Source: Mermis nigrescens
Lineage: Eukaryota > Nematoda > Enoplea > Mermithida > Mermithidae
Reading direction: 5' to 3'
Assembly (NCBI GenBank): GCA_036768485.1
Contig: JAVLUZ010000513.1
Location: 1,129,425-1,193,424 of the forward strand
DNA length: 64,000 bases
This document shows, in pieces, positions 37,301-50,300 of the stretch. The notes under the pieces are model-generated. The model made no database searches. It saw only the letters and a program-made list of their open reading frames with translations, and had not been told where the DNA came from. A program made the translations under genes and the position numbers. The stretch's first letter is position 1. Every line of letters starts with the position of its first letter.

Positions 37301-40300
37301 GTTGACCCAGTTTTCAATTTGAAAATTGATCCAATTTTCAATTTGAAAATTGAAAATTGGGTGTTTTCAATTTCAAAAGTAACAACACATTGTGCTTGTG
37401 TATTGATTGAGTGAGGATTTGCAATGTGAATTTGTTGGTTAAATTTTTGTGCTTGATTATAAGTGAACTGCACATTAAGAAGAAATAACTTAATGCAGTT
37501 TTAATTTGAAAATGGATGGTGTCAATAAGGTTGTCTTGTTTAAAAAGAATAATGCTGATGTTAAGAACAATATTGTTTTCCGCGTTCTTGGACTGTTGTC
37601 ATTATTGTGGCATGTTACTGATTGTGTTTACTGACTGATGTACTGAAATCACGCTAATTAAAAGTAGTGTACTAGCAAAGAAAAATGCTCCGATGGAACA
37701 AAAAAGATGAATATACTTGGAATTGTGGATTATTATGGATGTAAAAGGAGGGGACTAGGAAAAATCTACCTAAAGTCGGAAAATCTGCTAAAAATCACAC
37801 TTTCTCTAAGCAACGCAAAAAATCGATGTATATTCAGCGGCCTCTAAAAAAGTATCTTTTTTAAATAATGTTCGAAGTTTCAGATAAGAGTGTATAAACG
37901 AAATCTATCAAGGTTACTTTTTTAAATTGCTGGCACCTGATTGATAGAAAACTAAGAGGTATTGTATTTAAAGTTGTTTTATTTTATGAGCATTATAGCA
38001 AGCAAAGCAGGAGCCGATTGATTAGTGCACACAATCATTTCGGGCATGCTAGTGTACATTAAGTCTGTTTCAAGTCAACTTACGCGTTTCCTACTGTTTT
38101 AAACCAACCATGTCTTCAATTGTCTTCGATGTTTGCTATTTCATTCAATTGGCTTGGAAGACTGTTAGTTTACTTAATATCATTTCCCATAGCTACTGCA
38201 TAGCTAACGTGCTGCTGTTTCAATCATTGTTATGGTTGAATATTTATTTTAATCTGTTGGCCGCAGAATATACATCGATTTTTTTGCGTTGCTTAGAGAA
38301 AGTGTGATTTTTAGCAGATTTTCCGACTTAAGGTAGATTTTTCCTAGTCCCCTCCATTTACATCCATAATAATCCCCAATTCCAAGTATATTCATCTTTT
38401 TTGTTCCATCGGAGCATTTTTCTTTGCTTATACATACATACATAAGGCTAAATAAAAGAAGAACTGATTATTCAAATGATATTTATACTGTTCTCTCTAA
38501 TGCGCGAATAAATTATCAACAAACAAATCGTCTTTCAAACCTTGATGTAAATGCGCAGAACAAGACTTATGCATACACGATCACAATATAATTGCAACTG
38601 ATGAGTTGATAGACACGAATTCAGCAAACGAAGATGCTGGATGTTATCCAATTTGTCAATATTCCAACAAATAAAATTTTCTTCCATATACATACATTTA
38701 CATAAATATAATAAATGTAGATTTCCTCAACGAAATCATTTCAAATGATTATATAAAAAATGATGAGTGCAAAAAATAAAAAAATATTCAGAATGGATTA
38801 AACGATGCGCGTGTTTAATACTATGTGCATATTTCGTATTCTTATTAAAAACCTAAGCAACCTCTTCGAATTTTTATCAAGAAAAGCAATCAAGAATTGA
38901 AAGTTCACTTTCATCTCAGAATAAGCGATTACTCCGCTCAGAACTGTATGCAAAAGTAAAATTACATATATAGCATCACATTACACGCATGAAAGTTACA
39001 GAAAATTAACCGCCGATGCTCGCAATTAGGTATAGTCATGGCCTCTAAAAACCACGTTTCATGTTTTTTTGCATATATTCATTGTGCAAGCACCCCAGTC
39101 TAGAAACTTATATAATCAGAGCAATGTCCCTTCGATGCTCCATCTTTCGCCACTCAGTTGATTTCATAGATCCCTTTAGTCTTGGAGAAAAATCGATCAA
39201 AGTCAAAACTGAAAAAAACCAGCAAATTCCATTTGGGAAGTAAAAAAACCATGGAAAATAAACCCCCCCAAATGTTATGCGAAGTTTCTGGTTTGCAGCG
39301 TAAAAATAGCTAGTTGACCTTAAATGATCGTGGTTTTTGAAAAAAATTCTTTTTTACGATATTTCCGTTCATTTTATCACATTTATATAAAAATCAATAA
39401 TTTTTTCTGAATTTTATTAAAAGTTCTATAAATTTCACAAATAAAGTCTTCCAGTGATAAAAAAATTATAGGTGAGTCTCTTTCTACATCCTCTGCAAGA
39501 AATCAGTGCAAAACTATGCAACTTGATGAAAAGTAATTTCGTTGCCATGGCAACGTATACTTAGCATTGGTCTTTTTTAGGTTACAGTGGTTTTTTAGGT
39601 TACATACAATTGAAGTTTTTTGGCAGTTTCTGGGGTGATTCCCATTTTTTGTGAAAAATAAATATCAGGCATCATGTGCTACGAGGCACGTTCCTTTGAG
39701 TTTTGTAAAAATTAGCGCTGGTTTTTCTTAGGTTACAACTGGTTTTTTTAGGTTTGACTGTGATGGTATACTGTAGCTATGTGGATGACATAAGACAACT
39801 AAATTTTTTTCTGATATTAGACTGTAAGGGAGCCTGACGTGAAAACATAAAAGATTCCAGCAAATATGAATACGAGTAGAAATACTGACCCTCAAAAAAT
39901 ACTTTGAAAAAATCATAAAAACGGCAATTTTTAGAAACTTTTCGACAATTAAAGTTTCTGAATGATCCGGAAAGAGATCAGGGGTCAGTTGCAAATCCTC
40001 ACTGGCATAGCTCCTTCGCCAGTATAATATCATCAGTTCTCTCCATTAGCTTATGGAAAAAGGGGTGGTTTTTAAGGTTACAAATCGACTGGTTTTTTAG
40101 AGGCCAACACTATACGTATACATGTGGGAGGTCTAAATGCAGATCATGGTCGGTCAGAGGAGATCAGCCAGTTTTTTAGCCAAATAGTTTTAATCAATTA
40201 AATTTTCGAAAACGTTTTCAAAAATGGTCTATATGCGAAAATTTTAAGTAATTGGAGTCAAGGTAAAAAATCTAAGCGCTTGAAAATGTTTTTTAGCTCG

Positions 40301-43300
40301 AAAATGATGGGTAACATACATGATCTTGGGGTTGGGGTTTGGGGGTTTTCAACCCAACCTCCCCATCACAGAAAAATTTCCCCCCTTCAGAATTCGCGAT
40401 TTTTCTAGAGTTTTCGAAAATTTCCGGAAAATTCGCAGAAAAGGTGCTTTTTTAAGTGCTTTTAGCTGTCTATTTGCTCAAAATTGTCAAATTTTCGGCG
40501 CTTAACGCCATATATTCTCATAATTTAACCAGAATTTGTTCCATTCCTTCGAAATTCTTCAATTTCTTTCGAAATTTTTTCGTGTTTTTATGCTCTAGAA
40601 CGATAGAGCATCATCAGAAATGCCGAAAACGATGCTTTTACGCGTACCCATTATTTTTAGGCCCAAAAAAGAGGCATTTTAAAATTTCACCCCACACTAA
40701 AATTCCCGTGCTGTGCGTGTCTGATGGGTACGCGTCAAAAACATCGTTTTTTGGCGTTTCTGACGTTGTTCTATCTTTCTAAAGCAAAACAAAAACATTT
40801 GGAATTTTATTTAAAAAAACTAAAAAATTCGAACAAATTGATCAAAATATAGTCAAAAAATGAGATATGGCGCGTAGCGCCTAAAATTCTACACTTTTGA
40901 GAAAAGAGATACATAGATAGCTAAAAACGCTTCAGGCAACCATTTTTCTACGAATTTTTGGATAGTTTTCGAAACTTCTCAGAAATCGCGAATTCTGGGG
41001 GCAAAAAAATTTCTAGAGGGTGAAAAATTTGCTGGGAGGAGGGTGAAACCCTATCCCAAGATCATGTATGCTTCTGTTAAACGTAAAACCTAAACGCTGT
41101 TGAATTAATCAATTGTAATTAAATCAAATATGGTAACAAAACAATACATAATAGCAATGAATGGCAGTAACAATATTCTACTTATTTACCACATGCTTCA
41201 GCAGGGTGCTGAAATGATTGTTCCGAAAGAAGACCGCAAGATCGCCCTCTTTCATTGCATAAATCAGTACGCTAAGACCGTAGTTAGTCAGCTGACTCGC
41301 CGACATTTCGAGGAATTGTTCCGCAGCTAAGGCTTAAAGAAAACACCTGCTTGTGCTAACCATGCATAATCTTGGGGGTTTGGGACAGGAGCTTCCCCAA
41401 AACTTTTTTATCCCCACCCCCCCCAGAATTTGCGATTTTCAAAAGTTCCCGAAAATTTTCTGAAAATTCGTAGACCATGGTGCTTTTTAAAGCATCTTTA
41501 GCTATCTATTTGCTCAATAGTACCAAATTTTCGGCGCTTCGCGCCATTTACTCATGTTTTGACTATATATTGTTCAATCTGTTGAACTTTTTTCTTTTGA
41601 TTTTTCGAAATTTGACATTTTCTATGCTCTAGAAAGATACAGCATGGTCAAAAACGCCGAAGAACGATGTTTTTGACATGTATTTTGTACCATTTTTAGG
41701 CCCAAAAAAGACACTTAGAAATTTTACCCCCACCAGAATTCCCATGCTGTGCACGTATGGTGCTAACTAAAGCAAAAATTTTCAAATTCTCTTTACAGCT
41801 AGCCCCCGTGAAAAAAGATACAGCTTAGAACGCAAGATTTAACTTTATTCAAAGCAAATTTCACGATCAAATATTTATTCCAAAGCGACTAATGCTGCCT
41901 TATTAAAGAAACTCATCATAAGAGTTGACGTCTAACGTCAAACGGGTTAATTAAAGCAGCAGGACAATAATAGAATCAAATTTCTAGCTGTTATACCAAG
42001 TAAACTTTTTAACACTATTAGCTAGCAGCACTTGATAAAAGTAAGTAGGTAACTGCTTAATTGTAGACATGCTGAATCGTTTACTCGACATTTTAATATG
42101 TACATTACATACGAAAAACAAGCTAAATTACAGGCAGCATTTTTCCACGACCTTTTATGCAACAAAAAGAATAAAAATGTCCAGAATATCAGAATTTTTC
42201 GCTTCATATTTCATTTCCAAACCTTTTTTCGTAATGACAATGATTTTGAGGCTCTTACGAAGATTTTTAGAGTGATCTTTTTACTATGCACAAAGACTTT
42301 TTAGGGAAAAGTGACAATGATTTTAAAGTTTTCTCACGCATTTTCAGCTGAATTTCGAAAAAGTAATAGGGTCATTCCATCCCAAATGGTCTAATTTTTG
42401 AAGGCATCCACGCTGACCATTACCAATTTCTTTGAAACTTGGTGTGGCTTCAAATCCACCTTAAAAATGAACTGCTGCAAAATTTCAAATCATAATATCG
42501 AATGTCTTGAAAACTATGGCATTCCATTTGGAGGGCTTTCTGATAAATTCAGCGGAGAAACTGAACAAAAGTCAATTTTTGACTCTTTGATACTACAAGG
42601 CAAAAGCGATGAGGGACCTCTCACTCCCATGTCTTGTTCAACTTTTTACGCTGAATCCGAAAAACGCAGTTTGACGAGAGCAACTTCACTTTAGGAGTCA
42701 GCAACATGGGTCAAAATGCCTATCAAAAACTGTTGCGAAAGCGTATATCACATATTAGTCCTTCCTTTAGGGCCAAATATCTAAGGAAGAAAAGACAAAG
42801 GGAGGCCAATACTTGGTAAATGTATCAAAGGTATTCAGGACAGTGCCCTGTCAGATTATCTTTATTCACAGCCACTTATCTTGAATTATATCAGAGCATT
42901 AACATGATGCCAAATATGCAATTGCCAAAAAGTGAGCTATGTTCAGACTCAAACAAAGTGACTTACGTCACCTCAAATGATGTTTTCCTTGGTACCAATA
43001 GAAAGAGCACATTTTTATCTACTAGAATCGAGTTAGTTCATTTTGGATTCGCTTCAACTAATGAATGAAAAATAAGCTTAAACTTGATGAAAAATTGCTT
43101 GTAGTTCACCACACTGTCAAATAATGCAACTTACTCCTTACTTTCTAGTCAGACAGGGACCACAATTTTCTGTTCTTAACTACATCCTAGAAGTTTCATA
43201 TTGGTACTTTTTCTTCTAGAATAAAATTTGATTTTATTTGAATAATTAATTGGTATTTCCCATGATTATGGATAACCACGCCGCTAAGGAGGAGCTTTCA

Positions 43301-44329
43301 GAATGTAGCATTGGACGAGTCATCAATTCTGAATGCTATTAAAAATCGTTTAATTCAGCCCAAAGCGAGCTAAAACTCATTGCTCATTTCAGCTTAGAAG
43401 ATAAAGATCTCATACATTGGTTTAGTGGTATATCTACTGATGACCACTTGCTGATTTGTTTACACCAAGTCACAATTTTGATGAGATATGAATTTCTTCA
43501 AAAAACGTGCTGCAATCCTTTCCAGAAAAAGATCATTCAGAAAGAAAAGGTTACGCCTTGTTAATACAGCCACAGCTGACAGACTAGAGGAGATAACAAA
43601 AGTGGATGTGAAGCCTGGTCAAAATTTGTGTCCAAATTGCTGAAGAGTAAATCTGTAGCATTACTTTCAACATCCTCTTGTTCTGATGATTATGAGGATG
43701 AAAATTTCAGTGACAATTTGAATGAGGATTCCGATATTGCAGAAAAAATGTATTCAAGCCTGACATCCCTTGGTCTCTCACCTTTGAAATTTCGGCGCAT
43801 AAGTTCATAGAATAAATGCACTTATGCAAAGTAAAAAAATTTAGTCAGGTTCGAGAAACTGTTGCAGACCAAATTGCAGCTGCAGGACGACTTGATCCAG
43901 AGGAATTTTTAAATTGACTAAACAATTTTTGACACTAGCTCCTGGCAGCTGGTCCATAAAACGAACATCAATAGAGTTCAACGTTTCTGAATGAATGGTC
44001 AAGGATGCAAGGCAGCTCAAGACTGCAAATGATATTCTAGCAATACCAGCAAAGAAGCAAGGTAGACCAATTTCTGAATCTATAAAACAGACGGTCATAA
44101 ATTTCTATGTCGATGACGAATGTAGTCGACTATGCCCTTGAAAGAAGGATTTTGTTTCAATCAGGAATGCTAATGGTAAGGAAAAAGTAGAGAAATGCTT
44201 ACTGCTTAGCAATTTGAATGAAATGTTCATTGAGTATCGAAATCAAAAAGGGCCACAAATTGGATTTTATAAATTTTGTATATAGCGGCCAAAATGGTAC
44301 GTTACGGTTGGAACAGCTGGAATACATTC

Positions 44330-44397
<68 letters not shown>

Positions 44398-47300
44398 TGT
44401 GCGTGTGTGTGCGCGCAATTCGTCAAAATGTCAAGTTAATGCTCAATGCAAGCCGCATCAAAATTGATTATAAAGCTCATCTAGCGAAGATTGTCTGTAG
44501 CCTAGAATCAGAGCATTATATGCTGCACAGATGTGAAAGCTGCCCAGGAATTAATTACCATAATTATATAGCTTTATACAGCTGTTTCAGTATCAATTTT
44601 CACTTTATTGCATTGATTTGTGGCCCAGTTGTTTTCATTTAAGTGGACGCTTGTAGCTGATAAACTCGTTTTATAGTTCAATATTTGTAAGGAACCTCAA
44701 ATTATTGATTGGCATCCTTGTGGTCGAGTCAGCACATTGCACCAGTTTACTGCGATTAGTGTATTATGAGTGATTTTTCATAAGATTGAACCATATTTTT
44801 CATCCCTTAGTTGAAGCGAATCCAATATGAAATAAGTTGACTCAAGTAGATGAAAATGTGCTCTTCCTAATGGTACCAAGGAAAACAAGGTTTGAGATGA
44901 CGTAAATCAGTTTATTTGAGTCTGAACATAGCTTACTTTTTGACAATTGCATATTTGGCACCACGTTTATGCTCTAATATAATCCCAGATGAGTGGCTGT
45001 GAATAGAAATAGTCCGGCAGGGTACTGTCATGGATACCTCTGACACATTCACCAAGTATTGGCCTCCCTTTATTTTTGTTCTTGAGATATTTGGCCCTAA
45101 AGGAAGGACTAATATTTAATATACGCTTCCGCCACAGATTTTGTTGGGCACTTTAACCCATGTTGCTGACTCCTAAAGTGGATTTGCTCTCGTCAGACTG
45201 CGTTTTTCGGACAGGGTAAAAAGCTGAACAAGACATTGAAATAAGAGGTCCCTACTTGCTTTTGTCTTGCGGTAACAAGGAGTCAAAAATTGACTCTTCT
45301 TTGGCTTCTTGACCAATTCATCAAAAAGGCCTCCAAATGAAAGGCCATAGTTTCCCAAATACTTGATATTATGATTTGAAATTTTGCAGAGCTTCATTTC
45401 TAAAAAGGTTATACTTACACCAAGTTTCAGCAAAATTGAACATGTTGAGCGTGGACCACTAGACCACTTGACATGGAATGACCCAATATTGTTTCACGGT
45501 CTATGTAGCTCGAAGCGAGTGCATTAAACACTCCAACAGACTCTGACATATTTTGCATCCATCTCTTTTGTTCTTTATCAGATTTTATGCAGGAAAACAA
45601 AGATATGTAGTTGACAACTAAACACTGTTCTTGCTGTTTTAAGATAAAATTAACTTGTTTTATTAATACTACATTGAAGTTATAAGCGCAATGGCTTTTA
45701 CATATTACGAGATTGAATTAGTGTGTGCAGTGCAATCACCACAGAACCAGTTTTCATTCTTCAATACAAATTATTATAGTTCTTTGAGTTCTGTTTTGTG
45801 TAAATTTAGCTGAAAATTTAGAAAAAAATTCAGCGCGTTGCGCCGGACTAATATAACCAACTGAATTGAGGAGCAAGCAACACGTTTTGAACTGCAAGTG
45901 GGTCATGCACGCAGACTGGTAATATATATAAAAATATTCATATTTGCAGCATATATGTATCTGCAAAAAATTCTTCGCTTGTACAGAAAGTAGTGTTTCA
46001 AACTCAGATACCCACGGAAAACTATCCATCGACTGTCTGGAAAAAAATTTATCAGTGTACTGTAGAAAATTTTGAAAGTTTGTCTCTATGTTCAATAGAA
46101 AAACAAAATTTTCGGCGATTCGCGCCAGATTCGAAGTATTTTCCATAATTTTGGTGCAAACGCGGCCAAAAACGACGCTTTTCGAAGCGTAATTGAGTAA
46201 ATTTTTTTGAAAACTTCGGATTTTATGATCTTAATGGATAGAGCATGTCAAAAAACGTGGAGAAACGCGATTCTTGCGAGGTATGCCTACGAATTTTCCG
46301 AGATATAGACCAATTTATGTTGGGTCCGCCCTCCCCCCTCCAGTTGGCCGAATCCTAGATACGGGCCTGGCATTTATGTACCTACACAAATGTGTAAACC
46401 GCATTCTTCCACCATTCGCTAAAATTTAAAACAAAACATTAATCCTTTCTTTTCATACAAACACAATACAAAAGAGTCCACGTCCAAAACACGTGGGACT
46501 TTGTGATTACTATCTTGGAGCCTAAGAAGTTAAGGCAAAATTAGGTATGTAGAAAATATAACACAAAAATATAGATTCATATCCATATCTCAAATTACCG
46601 TATCTATTCTTTTTCAATGATATAGCATATCGAAAAATGAAAACTTGTAGTTTTCACATGTCTTTTAGTATTGTTTTCGGTCAGTCAAAACCATACATAC
46701 AGAGCATGGAAATTCTGGAGGCGAAGTTGAAACTGAAAAGTGCCTTTTTGGGCCTAAAAATAGTAGTTACGCCTTAAAAACATCGTTTTTCGGCGTTTCT
46801 GACGATGCGTTATCTTTCAGGAGCATAAAAACCCAAAAAATTCGAAAAAATTACAAAAGTCGAATAAATTGAACAAAATATTGTTAAAACATGAGTATAT
46901 GGCGCGAAGCGCCGAAAATTTGACACTTCTGAGCGAATAGATAGCCAACAACGCTTAAAAAGGCACTTTATCTCACGATTTTCCTGAGAAAGTTTAAAAA
47001 TCGCTAATTCTGGGAGGGGGTGAAAAAATTTTGTGTGTGGTACAAAATTTTTTCGGAGGGGCACGGTGTTTTTTGTATTCGGCAAAGATTTTTTCCGATG
47101 TACAAAGACTTTTTAGGACATCCATTGTACTCGTACAAGGATTTTCGGGAAGGCAAAAACTGTAAAAAGGTGAGAAATTCCCAGAAATTTTCGGCGCTTC
47201 GCGCCGAAATGAGTAATTGCCTGTCGCATATATCTTTAAAATGGCAAAATTTGCATTTAGAATGGGAAAATGTCAAATTTTTCGGCGCTTCGCGCCGATT

Positions 47301-50300
47301 TGAGACAATATTTAGTAATTTTTGGCGTCAGAAACCCAGAAATTAGCTAAAATACACTACCAAAGATCGAAAAACCGTGTTTTACCACACTAAAATCGCT
47401 ACTATGCCATATTATAGTACACAAAAATTTGCATGTACAAAATGTACAAAGACTTTTAGGGACCATCTTTGTACTATGTACCATGTACAAAGGGACCTTG
47501 TACAAAAAAACACTGGGGTTGAAAACCCCTTAATGTATAGTCAGAACCACCAAGTAAATGAACAGAATCTGATAACGGGAATATGAGTCATATGATAATA
47601 CCTTCAAATAGCTTTGAAGAATCGCCCGAGCTCTTGCAGTCAATTATTCTTTCTACCATCTGATTGTAGCTCAAATTCGCAAGAGCAGAACAAACGCCAT
47701 CTTCTTGCGACGCTGGATCGATCAACCAGCCATGATAAAGACTTATGTTGAGCAGATCGAATACGATGCACTCTGGTGTGTATTCGAATTCAGACACGCT
47801 AAAAATTATGTAACGGAATGAGACGTCACCAAATATAAAGTAGTACAAATGGGATTCAGAACCATATAACGAATAAGCTAATGCATCCACATAGCTAATT
47901 ATAAAGTGCAGAGTTCCAAAATCTGTAGAATAATCAAAGTTATGTACCTTTCTAACAAGAACGAAGAAGTATAGGTCGTAATTTTTGCATACATATGACG
48001 ATGGTTTTTCAAACAGCACAACGACTTTTTAACAATAAAAATACAAAAAGTCCAAAATTCATCTGATCTTTGGGCCTTTATCATAGATGCACAAGATCAG
48101 GTTCGCAGGGGAATACAGAAATGCAAACCAGTAAATTTAGTGTTCAGGGTTTTTTAGCCATTCAAAGTAGTGATCGACCGGAGATCCGGCTCCGGCTCCG
48201 GCCTCCGGCAAATCCGGCCATTTTTTCCACTCCAGTGCTCCGGCCGGAGGACATCCAAAAATCGGCCGGAGGCCGGAGAATTTTTTCGTTTTTTGCATAG
48301 TGACCGAACGTACTAATTGCTGACATTATGCTTATCAAATTTAGTCAGACCACAATATGATAGCAGAAAAAGGAAATACCACCAAATAAAGTGTCTATCA
48401 CCACCACAATCGTAAAATATTTATTTTTAGGAAAAAACGAAAATGAAAATGAAACAAAAATTGTGAAAATCGCTGCAGTAAATTCCAGTTAACACTGGAA
48501 GTCATAGGGTAGCAGAAGATGCAGTCTGGCCTGCACTGCACATGCTATACTGATTTTCCAGATAATGTTGCTGTCCATTCTGTACGTCAAATTCGCGGTT
48601 CACTGAACATAATATAGTATGTAAAGTACCTATGCATATACGGTCACATACAATCATGCTTTAACATCAAATATTGCCTATTGACGCTTTATTTAGGGCA
48701 GGCTAAGGAGACGACAGCTTTTTTCTTAATAAAAGCATTGAATAAAATTTTGTTGAATGTAGTCTATTTAACCAGTTGCGGATCTAGAATTTTCCTAAGG
48801 GGGGCGGTATCCCTACTTTTCCAAAAACAGCCAAAAATAGGTCCAAAAATTTGCCCTCAAAGCGCGACATAGCGTTTTTCAGTGTTTTACATTGTATACT
48901 TTCACATAAAATCACTTTTGACGCAATATTTTTTCTTAAACTTTTAAAATTTTAGACAATTTTGTGTGAAAAAAATCATTAAATTTCTGACTTCAACAAA
49001 AACCTGACGCGAAGCGCCGGAAAATCTGTGAAATTAAAGCGGATAGATGTCAAGAAACATGATTTATTGCTTGATGCGAATTTCAGACCTTTTCAGCAGT
49101 TTATATCTTCCCAAAAATCTTTGTACATGTACAAAGACGGCCCCGAAATCTTTGTACATCAGGAAAAATCTTTGTCAAACATAAAAAAACCGTGCTTCTA
49201 GGTCGCCAAAAAAGTAAGTAAATGTCATTAATAGGTATCATCCGGCGCGTAGCGCCGGAAAAATTTGAGAAATTATGGTCACTGACGGCCAGAAATCATT
49301 GCAAATTGCATATCCATTCTTTAGGATTTTCCTAAGGGGGGGCGGTATCCCAACTTTTCCTAAAACAGTCAAAAATAGGTTCAAAAATTTGTCCTTAACG
49401 CGCGAAATAGCGTTTTTTCGGTGTTCTACATTGTGTACTTTTACAAAAAATCACTTTTAATGCAATATTTTTTCTAAAAAATTTGAAATTTTCGAAAATT
49501 TTGTGCGAGAAAATCATTAACTTTCTTTGACTCTATAAAAATCTGGCGCGAAGCGCCGGAAAACTTGTGAAATCAAGGCGGATAGACGTCTAGAAGCAGT
49601 CAGTGTTTTTTGTACAAGTTCCGTTTGTACATGTACAAAGATCGTCCCCAAAAGTCTTTGTACATCTTGCACACACAAATGTTTAGGTACTATTATATAG
49701 TACAGAAGCGATTTTAGTGTGGTAAAAACAGAGTTGTTCGAATTTTGGTAGTGTGTGTTTCAGGTAATTTTTTAGGTGTCTTAGGGCAAAAATCACTAAG
49801 AATCGTAAAACGGCGCGAAGCGCCGAAAAATTTGACATTTTTCCTTTTGAAATGCAATTTCTGCCATTATAGAGATATATAGAACGCACAATCACTCAGT
49901 TCGGCGCGAAGCGCCGAAAATGTTTTTCTTCCCAAAAATCTTTGTCCATGTATATACAAAGACGGTCCCAAAAAATCTTTGTACATCGGGAAAAATTTTT
50001 GCCGAATACGAAAAAAATTTTGTCTAGAAGCATGATTTACTGCTAGATTTCTTGTATTTATAGCATTTGATGCAAAACATCGAAATTTTTAATCGAAAAT
50101 AGAAGAAAACTATGCAAACATAGCAGTTTCTGCTGTACAAATTGTATTAGAACCTTCATGAACAGATAATGGCTTCCAGGTCGCCAAGAAAGTAAATAAA
50201 TCTCATTAATAGGTACATATCATCCGACGCATAGCAACAGAAAAATTTTGAGAAATTATGGTCACTAACGTCCAAAAATCATTGCAAATTGCATATCCAT

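Larger units (their letters stand above)
42369..45484. mobile_element. Long-TIR DNA transposon, 3.1 kb, GGGTCATTCCAT ends
   Basis: The arms are about 700 bp: 42369-43070 begins GGGTCATTCCATCCCAAATG, and 44815-45484 is its inverse, starting GGGTCATTCCATGTCAAGTG. The flanks share aata, a possible 4-bp duplication. The core holds a broken transposase-like reading frame (43530-44570). It fills half of MINDY intron 4. The superfamily is not certain. Confidence 0.82.

Noticed and set aside
42398..42694. 98-codon frame in the left arm of the long-TIR element, with an inverted relative at 45173-45433
   Set aside because: Both lie in the terminal inverted repeats, where similarity follows from the arms being copies. 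The protein-like core is elsewhere (43530-44570).
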